DNA of 64,000 nt from Pacificimonas sp963710205 (GTDB lineage Bacteria > Pseudomonadota > Alphaproteobacteria > Sphingomonadales > Sphingomonadaceae). The stretch lies in assembly GCA_963710205.1 (NCBI GenBank), contig CAVPZG010000006.1:248001-312000 (forward strand). The letters are read 5' to 3'. A program made the position numbers and the translations under genes. Position 1 is the first letter of the stretch. Every line of letters starts with the position of its first letter. Shown here piece by piece: positions 34,109 to 43,300 of the stretch. The notes beneath the pieces are model-generated. The model was not told the origin of the DNA. It did not search any database and was given only the letters and a program-made list of their open reading frames with translations.

Positions 34109-34378
34109 CTACCGCGCCGACAGGGCCGGAAATTCGACGAATATGCGATCGGCGAATTCGTAGAGGGTGGCCCCGAGAATACCCGCGGTCAGGAACAGCG
34201 CAACCGCGATCGAGAAGAACTTGAGCATGAACTGCAGTGTCTGCTCCTGCACCTGCGTCGCGGCCTGAATGAGCGCCACGATAAGCCCGACGACGGACGC
34301 GGCGATGACCGGCGGCGCCGACAGCAGCAGTACGAGCCAGAGCGCCTGCGAGGTCAGTTCCAGTGCCTGGTTTTCCAT
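34109..34378 (-). CDS. sctS: T3SS export-gate protein SctS (YscS/FliQ family)
   Basis: 89 residues with two membrane helices (about 14-38 and 50-75) and the conserved loop LIQAATQVQEQTLQFMLKF, the most invariant part of the family. Part of the SctRST export gate. The start overlaps the sctR stop (TGATG), so translation is coupled. Confidence 0.95.
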   Translation of the reverse strand: MENQALELTSQALWLVLLLSAPPVIAASVVGLIVALIQAATQVQEQTLQFMLKFFSIAVALFLTAGILGATLYEFADRIFVEFPALSAR

Positions 34379-35064
34379 CAGACGTAACTCAGCACGAGGC
34401 CGTGGGCGAGCTTAACCCAGCCGTCGATGAGGACGAAAAGGAGCAGCTTGAACGGCAGCGATATGACGGTCGGCGAGAGCATCATCATGCCGAGCGCCAG
34501 AAGGATGTTGGCGATCACCATGTCGATGACGAGGAAGGGCAGGAAAATCAGAAAGCCGATCTGGAACGCGCGCGCCAGTTCGGCGACCGTGAAGGCGGGA
34601 ACGATCACGATGAAGTCGTCGGTCTTCAGTTCGGCGGCATCGGCGGGGGGCAGCACGCGCTTGGCGGTTCGCAGGAAAAAGGCGCGCTCCCGCTCGGGCG
34701 AGTGCTTGACGAGGAACCCGCGCAGCGGCTCCTTCACCCGGTCGATGGTGCCGAACATCGCCTCCGTCGATCCAAAGGAATCGCTCAGCATCTGCTCCTG
34801 CTGCACATAGTCGGACGGCCCTTGTTCATAGGCCGCCGACATCTCCTGACCGACGGGGTACATGACATACATGGTGAGGATGAGCGCGAGGCCGTTGAGG
34901 ACGATATTTGGCGGTACCTGCTGCAGGCCGAGAGCGTTTCTAAGGAGGCTGAGAACGACCACGATCTTCGTGAACGAGGTTACCATGACGGCGACGAATG
35001 GCGCGAGTGCGAGCAGGATGACCGTGACGAGCGCGGACGCCGGGGTGAAGCTGGAAAGGTCCAT
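34378..35064 (-). CDS. sctR: T3SS export-gate protein SctR (YscR/FliP family)
   Basis: 228 residues. Hallmarks include FVAVMVTSFTKIVVVLSLLRNALG near the start, PPNIVLNGLALILTMYVM, and the C-terminal pair of helices ARAFQIGFLIFLPFLVIDMVIANILLALGMMM. Five copies form the core of the export gate. The start at 35064 lies one base after the sctQ stop; a 29-residue longer frame is rejected. Confidence 0.95.
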   Translation of the reverse strand: MDLSSFTPASALVTVILLALAPFVAVMVTSFTKIVVVLSLLRNALGLQQVPPNIVLNGLALILTMYVMYPVGQEMSAAYEQGPSDYVQQEQMLSDSFGSTEAMFGTIDRVKEPLRGFLVKHSPERERAFFLRTAKRVLPPADAAELKTDDFIVIVPAFTVAELARAFQIGFLIFLPFLVIDMVIANILLALGMMMLSPTVISLPFKLLLFVLIDGWVKLAHGLVLSYV

Positions 35065-35065
35065 G

Positions 35066-35911
35066 TCAGGCGGCCTTCGCGTTTGAGGTGTTGATGCGGA
35101 TGCCGATGGCGTCGCCAATGGCGACAAGCTGTGCGGCATGCCGCATGCCATCCGGTATCGTGAACTGCCCCGGCATGTCCGCCGGAAGCGTCAGCGGTGC
35201 GCCCTGCTTCGCCGACTGAAGGGCATGCAGAGGCAGGCGGACGCCGGTGGCCCGGTATTGCGGGCCCGTTGCCGAGGCGTCGGCCGCACGCGCAATGGTG
35301 CAGCCGCCGATTTGCAGCTCCGCACCGAATGTGCCGAACGGCTCCGGCGCGGCAACTGTGGCGGTCGACGGACCGGAACCGCCAAGGAGGACGATATCAC
35401 CCGGATTCACGTCGCTTGCGGCGGGCGGTAAATGAATGTTGATGTCAACGTGAACGGGCAGGTTTTGCGCCAGGACAGGCGGAATATTCTCTTTCCGGGG
35501 CAACGCTTTCAGCAGCTTCCCGTCAAGGCCGAGAGCAAGAACATGCTGCACGTCTCCCGCAGGACCCCGTGCCGCCACGCGCAGCATTGCGGCCATGTCC
35601 GTCATGTCATGCGCGGCTGGTGCGAATTCGAGGCCGAGCAGGGTTTCGAGGGCCGTGATGACCTGTTCGGCGCGCTGAAGCCTGTCCACAAGCTCCAGAC
35701 CGTCCTGCGTTGGGACGAGGTCCTTGCCGTCCAGTCTTCTGATGGAAAGCGCGGCATGTCCGGATGCGGTCGCTAGCGGGATATCGAACGCTTCTGGCGG
35801 CGCAGGTTCAGCCTCGAGCTGAAGGGGAACATCGCCGCTGGTTTCAAGAGTGGAGATTGCCGCGCAGATCGCCGCGACAACATCGATGCTCTCCGGCTTA
35901 TCCGGCGTCAT
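35066..35911 (-). CDS. sctQ: T3SS sorting-platform protein SctQ (YscQ/FliN-FliM family)
   Basis: 281 residues. The N-terminal part is divergent. The C-terminal SpoA domain (about 208-280) is recognisable from GDIVLLGG, the following strands with FGTFGAELQIGG, and the final basic/acidic strand segment. SctQ builds the cytoplasmic pods that hold effector complexes below the basal body. It heads the operon sctQ-R-S-T. The start lacks a strong Shine-Dalgarno; upstream is AT-rich (TATAAAAT about 20 bases before), a likely promoter element. Confidence 0.82.
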   Translation of the reverse strand: MTPDKPESIDVVAAICAAISTLETSGDVPLQLEAEPAPPEAFDIPLATASGHAALSIRRLDGKDLVPTQDGLELVDRLQRAEQVITALETLLGLEFAPAAHDMTDMAAMLRVAARGPAGDVQHVLALGLDGKLLKALPRKENIPPVLAQNLPVHVDINIHLPPAASDVNPGDIVLLGGSGPSTATVAAPEPFGTFGAELQIGGCTIARAADASATGPQYRATGVRLPLHALQSAKQGAPLTLPADMPGQFTIPDGMRHAAQLVAIGDAIGIRINTSNAKAA

Positions 35912-36055
35912 GACGTCAATTTTTTCATTTTATAGCACCCCCTCATTCATTTCCTGCCTTCTGCATCCGGTTGGTAACAGCCATGTGACGACCAAAAGCG
36001 GGTGCCATGCGGCGGGCCGTTCGCTATGCGGGGCGGGCTAGAAGGACCGGTGACC

Positions 36056-36376
36056 ATGACAAGCGAACTCCTATCCAGTTTTTTCTTCACCATGCTGGCG
36101 ACCGCGTTCGTCGTCGCGCTTGCATATGTGCTGTTGCGTCTTCTGAAGCGGTACCAGACGAGAGGCGCGCTCGGGGGCGATAATGCCGACGCCAACATCG
36201 AATTCGTGCGGTCACTGGCGCTCGGAACGCGCGAACGCGTCACGGTCGTGCGCTTCCGCGGTGAACTGATGATGCTGGGCGTTACGGCGGGGGGCATCAG
36301 TCTTCTGGCCCGCTGGGAAGAGGGTGATCTTCCCCCGCCAGCTGTGGCAGATCGGGATCCGCCTTCGGTACGTTGA
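36056..36376 (+). CDS. FliO-like protein within the T3SS locus
   Basis: 106 residues. One membrane helix (about 6-28: LSSFFFTMLATAFVVALAYVLL), a short basic stretch, then a FliO-type domain (about 45-88) with FVRSLALGTRERVTVV and FRGELMMLGVTAGGISLL. FliO is a flagellar chaperone that assembles the FliP ring; injectisomes normally have no FliO. It is divergent from sctQ and its 3' end overlaps that of sctU by 80 bases on the other strand. GAAGGA about 10 bases upstream supports the ATG at 36056. It may assemble the SctR ring here. Confidence 0.78.
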   Translation: MTSELLSSFFFTMLATAFVVALAYVLLRLLKRYQTRGALGGDNADANIEFVRSLALGTRERVTVVRFRGELMMLGVTAGGISLLARWEEGDLPPPAVADRDPPSVR

Positions 36377-37454
36377 TATCGGGCTTCTCAGGATCGTCGC
36401 CATTCCTGACCTGCTGTGCCCAGACGATGACCTGGGCGACGGCATCGAACAGATCGGGTGGAATGATATCCTCAAGCTCCACACGGGCATTGAGCGCGCG
36501 GGCAAGGTCGACCTGGCGCAGGATGGGAACACCCGCTTCCTCGGCGGCCTCACGCATTGCCAGGGCGATCAGATCCTCGCCTTTGGCCGTGACGGTGGGC
36601 ACTGGCGACTCCTCCGGGTCGAAAAGCAGCGCAACGGCGATATGGGTGGGATTGACGACAAGTGCGGTCGCGCTGCGCGCCGCGCCCGCCGCGTTCTGAC
36701 TGGCCCATTCCTGCGCCAGCTGCCGCCGCTGCGACTTGATCATCGGATCGCCTTCGGTGTCCTTGAACTCCTGCTTTATGTCCCGCAGGCTCATGCGCAT
36801 TTTCTTCGTGAAACTGGCGCGCTGATAGGCGGCATCCGCCGCGGAAACGAGAATGAAGAGCCCGGCAGTCCAGCCGAACAGCTGCAGAATGAAATCCCAG
36901 TTCGCCTGCGCCATGGCACCCGGGCCCGCACGGGTCAGGTCGATGATCTGCGTCAGCATCGCATAGGTGATCAGGCCGCCAATCGCGAGCAGCAGGATGG
37001 TCTTTATGAGCGCCTTTGCCACTTCAACCAGATTGTCCATGGAGAACATCCGCTTGAGCCCCTCTACGGGATTGAGGCGGCTCATGTCGGGCTTCATCTT
37101 CTCTGTCGTGACGATGGGGCCGATCTGCAGGAACTCGATCAGTATCCCGAGAAACATGACAGGCAGGACAATTGCGGCAGTAATCGCAAGTAATGCCCAG
37201 AAGGATTCCATGCCCAGATCAGCCATCGAGATCAGGCCAGGGTCGGCAAGCGATTCGAACATTTGATCGAAAAGAGCGCCGATTCGGAACGTAATAAACC
37301 CGATCGTTACGCCTCCGATCACCATCCAGCCGATCAATTGAACGGTGGATGAGACCTCTTTTGACTTGGGCACATCACCCTTCTTCCGGGCGTCCCGAAT
37401 CCGCTTGTTTGTGGGCTTTTCGGTCTTGTCGCCACCATCGTTCTTGTCAGCCAT
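36297..37454 (-). CDS. sctU: T3SS switch protein SctU (YscU/FlhB family)
   Basis: 385 residues. Cytoplasmic start ADKNDGGDKTEKPTNKRIRDA with the invariant EKPT-KR-DAR-KG, four membrane helices (about 35-62, 85-110, 145-172, 188-208), and a cytoplasmic domain with the self-cleaving NPTH motif intact (N268-H271 in VVNPTHIAVAL). Cleavage sets the change of export substrate from needle to later proteins. Transcribed alone on the minus strand, divergent from the main operon. Its last 27 codons overlap the FliO-like gene antisense. Confidence 0.95.
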   Translation of the reverse strand: MADKNDGGDKTEKPTNKRIRDARKKGDVPKSKEVSSTVQLIGWMVIGGVTIGFITFRIGALFDQMFESLADPGLISMADLGMESFWALLAITAAIVLPVMFLGILIEFLQIGPIVTTEKMKPDMSRLNPVEGLKRMFSMDNLVEVAKALIKTILLLAIGGLITYAMLTQIIDLTRAGPGAMAQANWDFILQLFGWTAGLFILVSAADAAYQRASFTKKMRMSLRDIKQEFKDTEGDPMIKSQRRQLAQEWASQNAAGAARSATALVVNPTHIAVALLFDPEESPVPTVTAKGEDLIALAMREAAEEAGVPILRQVDLARALNARVELEDIIPPDLFDAVAQVIVWAQQVRNGDDPEKPDINVPKADPDLPQLAGEDHPLPSGPED

Positions 37455-37638
37455 GCCAACTCAACTCACCGCAAGAAAAGAACATTTCGCACCCAGCGTC
37501 TTGAAAGGTTAACAAATCCTTACTCTAATGTGAACAGGATTGAGGGATAGGCAAGCGGAAAAATCAAAGAAGCTTTTTGGGAATATTACGCGTCCGTATT
37601 CGTGATCGTGTCGGATACGCAACATAACGGGGGTTGCC

Positions 37639-38365
37639 ATGCGTAGTTTGTTCGTTGCGTGGATGTTATTAATCTGTGTTAGTGGTGTGGATGCTTCAGC
37701 GGCGGAATGCACGTCAGTGGCTGCGGGCAGGTTTACTGCGGCTTCCGATGCGTCTTCGAAATTTTCGCTCGCGGTTTCTGGTTGCTCCGCAGCCACTACT
37801 GCGGCGCTTGTGCCTTCGGCTTATGGTTTGGCTCCGCCTTCTGTCGCCGCTGGTACGGCCCGGCCTGTACGCGTCGCCGGTTTCCCAGCCCGTTCAGACG
37901 GTGTCATCCCTCCGCCCCGTTGCCGGGACTGTTGTCCGGTCGGATTATGCGGATCTGGTCGATCGCGCCGGTACGGACCTGAATATCGACCCGCTGCTGA
38001 TCGAGGCGATGATGCACGTCGAATCCCGCGCTCGTCCCGGCGCCGTCTCGCACAAGGGTGCCCGGGGCCTCATGCAGGTCATGCCAGCAACGGCGCGCAC
38101 ACTTGGGCACCGTGGTTCGGTTGCCGATCTTCACGATCCCGCGACCAGCATTGCCCTGGGCTCAACCTATCTGCGCAAGCTGCATGGCATGTTCGGTAAC
38201 GATCTGCCGCTTGTCATTGCCGCCTATAACGCAGGCGAGGGGGCGGTGAAAAAATATGGCCGCAAGATCCCGCCTTACCGCGAGACGCAGGACTATGTGA
38301 AAAAGGTGATGGCGCGGTACGCGGAACTGCGTGTGGCCGCCTATGGACCGGGGGCCGCGCGATGA
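37639..38365 (+). pseudogene. Lytic transglycosylase gene with an apparent frameshift after the signal peptide
   Basis: An ATG at 37639 with GGGGG 5 bases upstream encodes a good signal peptide (RSLFVAWMLLICVSGVDASA) in one frame. The transglycosylase domain lies in the next frame, readable from about 37900: DLVDRAGTDLNIDPLLIEAM, catalytic Glu in HVESRARPGAVS, GLMQVMPATA, and AAYNAGEGAV. The catalytic frame upstream of about 37880 is Arg-rich and lacks a signal or ribosome site, so a +1-type shift near 37840-37900 separates export signal and enzyme. It may be a real mutation, slippage or a sequencing error. The domain end overlaps sctV (ATGA). T3SS-linked transglycosylases open peptidoglycan for the basal body. 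Confidence 0.65.
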
Positions 38366-40368
38366 GCATGGAAGGTTTCTTCCGCTCCGAAGCGGCTGGC
38401 GCGCGCAGTGCGCAGGGGGGGATCACGCGCTACAGCGACCTGTTCCTGGTCGGCTGCGTCATCATGAGCGTTGCGCTCATCATCCTGCCCATGCCGCCCT
38501 TCTTCATCGACGTCATGGTGGCGATCAGCCTGCTGTCCGGGCTGCTCATGCTGCTGATGGCGATCTACATTGCCGGACCGCTGGATTTTTCGGTGTTTCC
38601 CAGCCTTTTGCCCATAACAACCGTGTTCAGGGTCACGCTGTCGGTGGCGACCACGAAGATGATCCTGCTCGAAGGGGATGCCGGACAGATCATCGATACC
38701 TTCGGAATGTATGTTGCGGGCGGTAGCCTGGTCGTCGGCCTCGTCGTCTTCCTGATCATCACGGTCGTGCAGTTCATCGTCATTGCCAAGGGCGGTGAGC
38801 GTGTGGCCGAAGTCGCGGCCCGCTTCAGCCTGGACGCGATGCCGGGCAAGCAACTGTCCATCGACAGCGATCTGCGCGCCAATCTCATTTCGAAGGATGA
38901 AGCCAAGAGGCGCCGCCGGAACCTGGAGCTGGAATCAAAGCTGCACGGCAGTCTCGACGGCGCAATGAAGTTCATCAAGGGTGACGCCATTGCGGGCATT
39001 GTCATCACCATCGTCAACCTGATCGGCGGCCTTTGCATCGGTGTCATGGTGAACGGCATGGCCCTTGGCGCGGCCATGACGAAATATTCCGTGCTGACAA
39101 TTGGTGACGGTCTGGTCGCCTCCATACCCGCGCTGTTCTGCTCCATCGCCGCTGCGCTGATCGTCACGCGCGCCACGGATGAGGAAAATGACAAGCATCT
39201 GGGCGAGGCTGTCAGAAAGCAGTTTGTCGCGAAACCGCGCGTTCTTCTCGTTGCCGCCGCGGTATGTGCCCTGCTTGCCATCGTCCCCGGATTTCCCGCC
39301 GCCGTGTTCGCGTTTTTCGCCGTCGGCCTGGGTCTGATCGGAGTCATCTTGACGCCGGAACTTCGCGTGCATCTGGACCGCTTCCTTGGCCCCGCGAACA
39401 CGGCGCTGAAGCGTTCGGAAAAGAAGACCCCCGACCTCGTTAGTGTGGCTGCGCCCGAAGTGCGGCAGGTCATCCCGTTGCTGCTCGAAGTGCGGCCGGC
39501 CTATCTGAATGGCGCGCAGCGTGAAGCGCTGAGCGCGTCGCTCGACGATCTGATGAACGAGATTCAGCTAAACCTGGGTATCGTTTTGCCCGGTGTCCGC
39601 ATTCACTACACGGCGACAGGGGCCGAGGACTGGCGCTTGCTGGTTTACGAGGCGCCGATTGGCAGTGGCGGCGATGGCATGGACAGCGGCGACGCGGAGG
39701 CGCTCGTGGCTGAAATTCACAGCCTGCTGCGGCGCAACCTGCCGCTGTTCCTGGGCATACAGGAAGCCAGCGAGATCATGACCCGCGCAAACTCGGCATA
39801 TCCCGAGATCGTCAAGGAACTGCTGCGGGCGATGCCGCTTGCCAAGATCGCCGATGTCCTCCGCCGCCTGATCGCCGAGGAAGTGCCGATCCGCGACATG
39901 CGGGCGCTGCTTGAGGGACTTGCGGAGAACGCGCAGCGTGAAGCCGAGCCGGCAATGCTTGCCGAACATGGCCGGCGCGCGCTGGGGCGGCATATTCGCA
40001 ATATCCATGCCCCGACGGGACGCATCCGTGCCCTGACCCTGTCGTCGCAGCTGGAGGCGCGGCTGCGCGAGCTGGTGCAGCAGGCGCAGTCCGGCAAGGC
40101 CATTCCGCTCGATCCGCGTGAGGCGAAGGCGATCCTTGAAGCCCTCGTCGACGGTGCGAACGACAATGAGGCGAGGGCGATTGTCGTCGCGCCCGACCTG
40201 CGGCCGCAACTGCGCCAGCTGATCGCGCCCGATCTGTTTGACGTCCCCGTCCTGTCCACACCGGAACTGGTTCCACACGTCGTCATCGACGTCTGCGAAG
40301 AGGTGGCCATGCCCGAGATCCCGCGCGAGCACGCACAAACACCCATATTGGAAAAGGCAGCTGCATGA
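38362..40368 (+). CDS. sctV: T3SS export-gate protein SctV (YscV/FlhA family)
   Basis: 668 residues. Eight membrane helices fill the first 320 residues. Family blocks include DFSVFPSLLPITTVFRVTLSVATTKMILLEG, the FHIPEP-region helices, RFSLDAMPGKQLSIDSDLR and VASIPALFCSIAAALIVTRA. The cytoplasmic domain (about 345-650) forms the nonameric ring that receives chaperone-effector complexes. Overlaps the transglycosylase frame before and sctC after by 4 bases each. Confidence 0.97.
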   Translation: MSMEGFFRSEAAGARSAQGGITRYSDLFLVGCVIMSVALIILPMPPFFIDVMVAISLLSGLLMLLMAIYIAGPLDFSVFPSLLPITTVFRVTLSVATTKMILLEGDAGQIIDTFGMYVAGGSLVVGLVVFLIITVVQFIVIAKGGERVAEVAARFSLDAMPGKQLSIDSDLRANLISKDEAKRRRRNLELESKLHGSLDGAMKFIKGDAIAGIVITIVNLIGGLCIGVMVNGMALGAAMTKYSVLTIGDGLVASIPALFCSIAAALIVTRATDEENDKHLGEAVRKQFVAKPRVLLVAAAVCALLAIVPGFPAAVFAFFAVGLGLIGVILTPELRVHLDRFLGPANTALKRSEKKTPDLVSVAAPEVRQVIPLLLEVRPAYLNGAQREALSASLDDLMNEIQLNLGIVLPGVRIHYTATGAEDWRLLVYEAPIGSGGDGMDSGDAEALVAEIHSLLRRNLPLFLGIQEASEIMTRANSAYPEIVKELLRAMPLAKIADVLRRLIAEEVPIRDMRALLEGLAENAQREAEPAMLAEHGRRALGRHIRNIHAPTGRIRALTLSSQLEARLRELVQQAQSGKAIPLDPREAKAILEALVDGANDNEARAIVVAPDLRPQLRQLIAPDLFDVPVLSTPELVPHVVIDVCEEVAMPEIPREHAQTPILEKAAA

Positions 40369-42170
40369 AAAAACAGGTTTTCTTGAGTCTCGTCATCGCA
40401 TCATGTTTTGTGACCATGCCCGCGCTTGCGGCGGACGTTCCGGCGGGCAACCGTGACGTCCAGCTCTCCGCGCGCGAGCAGCCGGTTGGCGCCTTTCTCT
40501 CCAGCCTCTATGGACGAATTGGTGTTCCGGTCGCGATCTCTCCGGGCGTAACGGGATCGGTAAACGGCGTTTTCGACGGCAAGGTCGCCGAGATCGCCAG
40601 TGACATCGCATCCGCCTATAATCTCGCGCTTTATTATGACGGTGCCGTGCTGCACGTCTATTCTTCGCGCGATATCTCCACGCGCAGTTTCCCGGCGGGG
40701 GCCAATGCGGGCGCTGTCCGTGCGGCCGCGCGCGAACTTGGCCTGCCCGACAGCCTGAACCGGCTGCGCACGACCCGCGGCGGGCTGCTGGTGGCCAGCG
40801 GGACACCGCGCTTCCTCGATCAGATTTCCGAACTGGCCGACGCCATCGGTACGCAGGTGCAGCGGGAGGGTCCGGTCGGCATCCCCTTGCCGACGAACGA
40901 GCCCGTTCCGCTTGCCTTCCGCGTCTTTCCCTTGCGCTATGGCTGGGCGCACGACGTGACCATGCGCGTGGGCGACCGCGAAACCGTCATTCCCGGTATC
41001 GCAAGTATCCTGCGGTCCATGGTAATGCCGTCCGTGGGAAGCCGTCTGTCCGGCACGGGCGACGGTGTGTACCGGGAGCGCTATCTGCCCCCGACCGTGC
41101 CTGGCCTGCGCGGCTATAGCCCGAACGGATCGGACCGGCTCGGTTATCCGGACCCTGCCGGCGGATATGCGAACGGCTTCACGGGCGCGGCCTATACGCC
41201 GAACGGGCAGTATGTCCCCGATGCATCCTATGTCGCCGCGCGCAATCCGATCGAGGATGCGGTCCGCATTCAGGCCGACAAGCGCCTGAACGCCGTCATC
41301 GTCCGCGACACGCCCGACCGGCTGAAGCTTTATGATGAACTCATCGCTGCGCTCGACATGGAGCCGCAGATGGTCGAGATCGAGGCAACCATCATCGACA
41401 TTGACGTCGAAAAGGCGCGCGATCTTGGCATCGACTGGCGGGTGTCGGACGGCAACGACATTTCCGTCGGCTTCGGCAATGGCTCGGTCAGCGATCTGCG
41501 TCTGCAGCCCGGAACGGATGTCGACGACATCACGCCGCTGTCGCGTGGCCTCAGCGTGTCATCCATCATCTCCATCGGCGATGTCGATTTCCTGTCCCGG
41601 ATCACCGCACTGGCGGAAAATGGTGCGGCCAAGATCATCACGCGCCCGCAGATCCTGACGCTTTCGAACAATGAGGCAATTTTCGATCAGACCGAAACCT
41701 TTTACGTAGAGGTTGCCGGCGAACGGGAAGTCGACCTGTTCAATATCACCGCCGGAACCACGTTGCGGGTAACGCCGCACGTGTTCGCGGAGGAGGAGTC
41801 CACGCGCATCCGCGTCCTTGTCACCATCGAGGACGGCACGATCCAGTTCACCCGTTCCGTCGACGGACTTCCCACCGTGCGGCGCTCCGCCGTCAACACA
41901 CAGGCGCTCATCCAGGAGGGACAGAGCCTTCTTCTGGGCGGCATGACGCAGCAGATCGACACGGAGCGCACAATCAAGATCCCGCTGCTGGGCGACATTC
42001 CCGTCATCGGGCGTCTTTTCCGTATGGACAGCAAGAACAGCCGCCGCATCGAACGGCTGTTCCTGATTGCCCCGCGGATCGCGTCCGCAGCCACCCAGGT
42101 GACCGCGGAAGCGTATGACCAGCCGCTGGAAGACCTCAGGATCAACCCTCAAGGAGAGCCGCAATCATGA
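40365..42170 (+). CDS. sctC: T3SS outer-membrane secretin SctC
   Basis: 601 residues with a Sec signal peptide (KKQVFLSLVIASCFVTMPALA). N0 and N1 periplasmic domains (about 30-160), an insert rich in Gly, Pro and Tyr (about 235-290), N3 (KRLNAVIVRDTPDRLKLYDELIAAL), and the secretin domain (about 345-580) with ALAENGAAKIITRPQILTLSN and the closing IPLLGDIPVIGRLFR. The secretin proves this is an injectisome and not a flagellum. Coupled by ATGA overlaps to sctV and sctD. Confidence 0.96.
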   Translation: MKKQVFLSLVIASCFVTMPALAADVPAGNRDVQLSAREQPVGAFLSSLYGRIGVPVAISPGVTGSVNGVFDGKVAEIASDIASAYNLALYYDGAVLHVYSSRDISTRSFPAGANAGAVRAAARELGLPDSLNRLRTTRGGLLVASGTPRFLDQISELADAIGTQVQREGPVGIPLPTNEPVPLAFRVFPLRYGWAHDVTMRVGDRETVIPGIASILRSMVMPSVGSRLSGTGDGVYRERYLPPTVPGLRGYSPNGSDRLGYPDPAGGYANGFTGAAYTPNGQYVPDASYVAARNPIEDAVRIQADKRLNAVIVRDTPDRLKLYDELIAALDMEPQMVEIEATIIDIDVEKARDLGIDWRVSDGNDISVGFGNGSVSDLRLQPGTDVDDITPLSRGLSVSSIISIGDVDFLSRITALAENGAAKIITRPQILTLSNNEAIFDQTETFYVEVAGEREVDLFNITAGTTLRVTPHVFAEEESTRIRVLVTIEDGTIQFTRSVDGLPTVRRSAVNTQALIQEGQSLLLGGMTQQIDTERTIKIPLLGDIPVIGRLFRMDSKNSRRIERLFLIAPRIASAATQVTAEAYDQPLEDLRINPQGEPQS

Positions 42171-43270
42171 CCATGCAACTTCGCGTCACCGCAGGCCCGC
42201 TGCAGGGTGCCGAGCGGACATTGGCCAATACGGACCGGATCTTCGTTGGCCATGACCTGAGAAACGATGTCGTCATCCGCGATCCGTCGGCGAAGGGCAT
42301 TCGCCTGTCATTGGCAAAATCGGACGGCGGTGTGCGCGCCGAGCTGATTTCCGGCGCGATCATGCTGCATGGCGCGCTGCTGGAAGCGCCGCGCAGTTTT
42401 CTGCTTCCGGCGCTCACGCCCATCGGGATTGGGGACAATATCGTCGCCGTGGGCGAAGCGGGCGATGTGCACTGGGCGGGATGCGAGCGGCTGTCGCAGG
42501 CGCTCGCACTGCAGACCCCCGCCGATGACGCCGCAGAAATTTCCGATCCGTGGGCCGGGCTGCCGGGCTGGGTGCGCGTTGGATACCGCGACATTGCGAA
42601 GCGTTCCGCGCTTCTTTGCATGGGTTTCGCGGTCCTGCTCGGCGGCACGGCGATGGCGACGGCCGACGGGATTACGCTTGGCAAGGTCAACCACCACCAG
42701 CGACTGGCGACGGCGCTGGAAACAAATGGCTTTTCCGCCTTGCAGGTGCGCGAAAATATCGAAGGGGAGCTGGTGGTCGATGGTTTTGTCGCCAGCGACG
42801 CGCAGCTTAGCCGTGTCGGCGATGTTATCGAGGCAACGGGCGCGCCCGCCCTCGCACAGGTGAAGAGCGGCGAATCCGTCGCTCGTGAAGTCGAAAATGT
42901 CCTCCGCATCAATGGTGTCACCGCAAAGGCGGTGTATCGCGGCAGCGGCAAGGTCGAGGCAATGGATTTCGAGGCGCCGCGCGCGGCTCTGCCAAAGCTC
43001 CGCCGCGCGGTCATGGACGATGTCGCGGCGGTCGAGCAACTGATCCTGACGCCCAAAAAGCTGATCGACAGCGAAGGCTCTATGCTTCCGCATGATCCCG
43101 GCAAGCGTGTCGCCAATGTCGTCGGTGGACCGCGCGGTTACATCGTTACCGACGATGGCTCGCGCTACTTCCCGGGTGCTTCGCTGCCGACGGGCGACCA
43201 GCTGGTTTCGGTCAGCACCGAGGCCATGGTGCTGGAGCGGAACGGTCTGCAACGCACGGTAAGATTCTGA
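42167..43270 (+). CDS. sctD: T3SS inner-membrane ring protein SctD
   Basis: 367 residues. A cytoplasmic FHA-like domain (about 1-110), one membrane helix (about 143-162: KRSALLCMGFAVLLGGTAMA) and a periplasmic region of ring-building domains (about 170-360). The layout is that of SctD (YscD/PrgH), which forms the outer part of the inner-membrane ring. Family sequence conservation is low, so the call rests on layout, size and position between sctC and the needle genes. Confidence 0.85.
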   Translation: MTMQLRVTAGPLQGAERTLANTDRIFVGHDLRNDVVIRDPSAKGIRLSLAKSDGGVRAELISGAIMLHGALLEAPRSFLLPALTPIGIGDNIVAVGEAGDVHWAGCERLSQALALQTPADDAAEISDPWAGLPGWVRVGYRDIAKRSALLCMGFAVLLGGTAMATADGITLGKVNHHQRLATALETNGFSALQVRENIEGELVVDGFVASDAQLSRVGDVIEATGAPALAQVKSGESVAREVENVLRINGVTAKAVYRGSGKVEAMDFEAPRAALPKLRRAVMDDVAAVEQLILTPKKLIDSEGSMLPHDPGKRVANVVGGPRGYIVTDDGSRYFPGASLPTGDQLVSVSTEAMVLERNGLQRTVRF

Positions 43271-43300
43271 AATTGTCACGGAAGAGAAGGAGTTAGTTCA

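Noticed and set aside
37560..37600. A possible seventh T3SS box before the transglycosylase gene (TTTTGGGAATATTACG)
   Set aside because: The right half CCC is missing, so it does not fit the GGG-N4-CCC palindrome.
37676..38365. A complete transglycosylase starting from the GTG at 37676
   Set aside because: No ribosome site and no signal peptide; the first 70 residues are an Arg-rich reading of the other frame, so a frameshift is the better explanation.
39568..40338. Long minus-strand frames opposite sctV
   Set aside because: Typical antisense open frames of high-GC coding DNA; no motif and the sctV reading is unambiguous.
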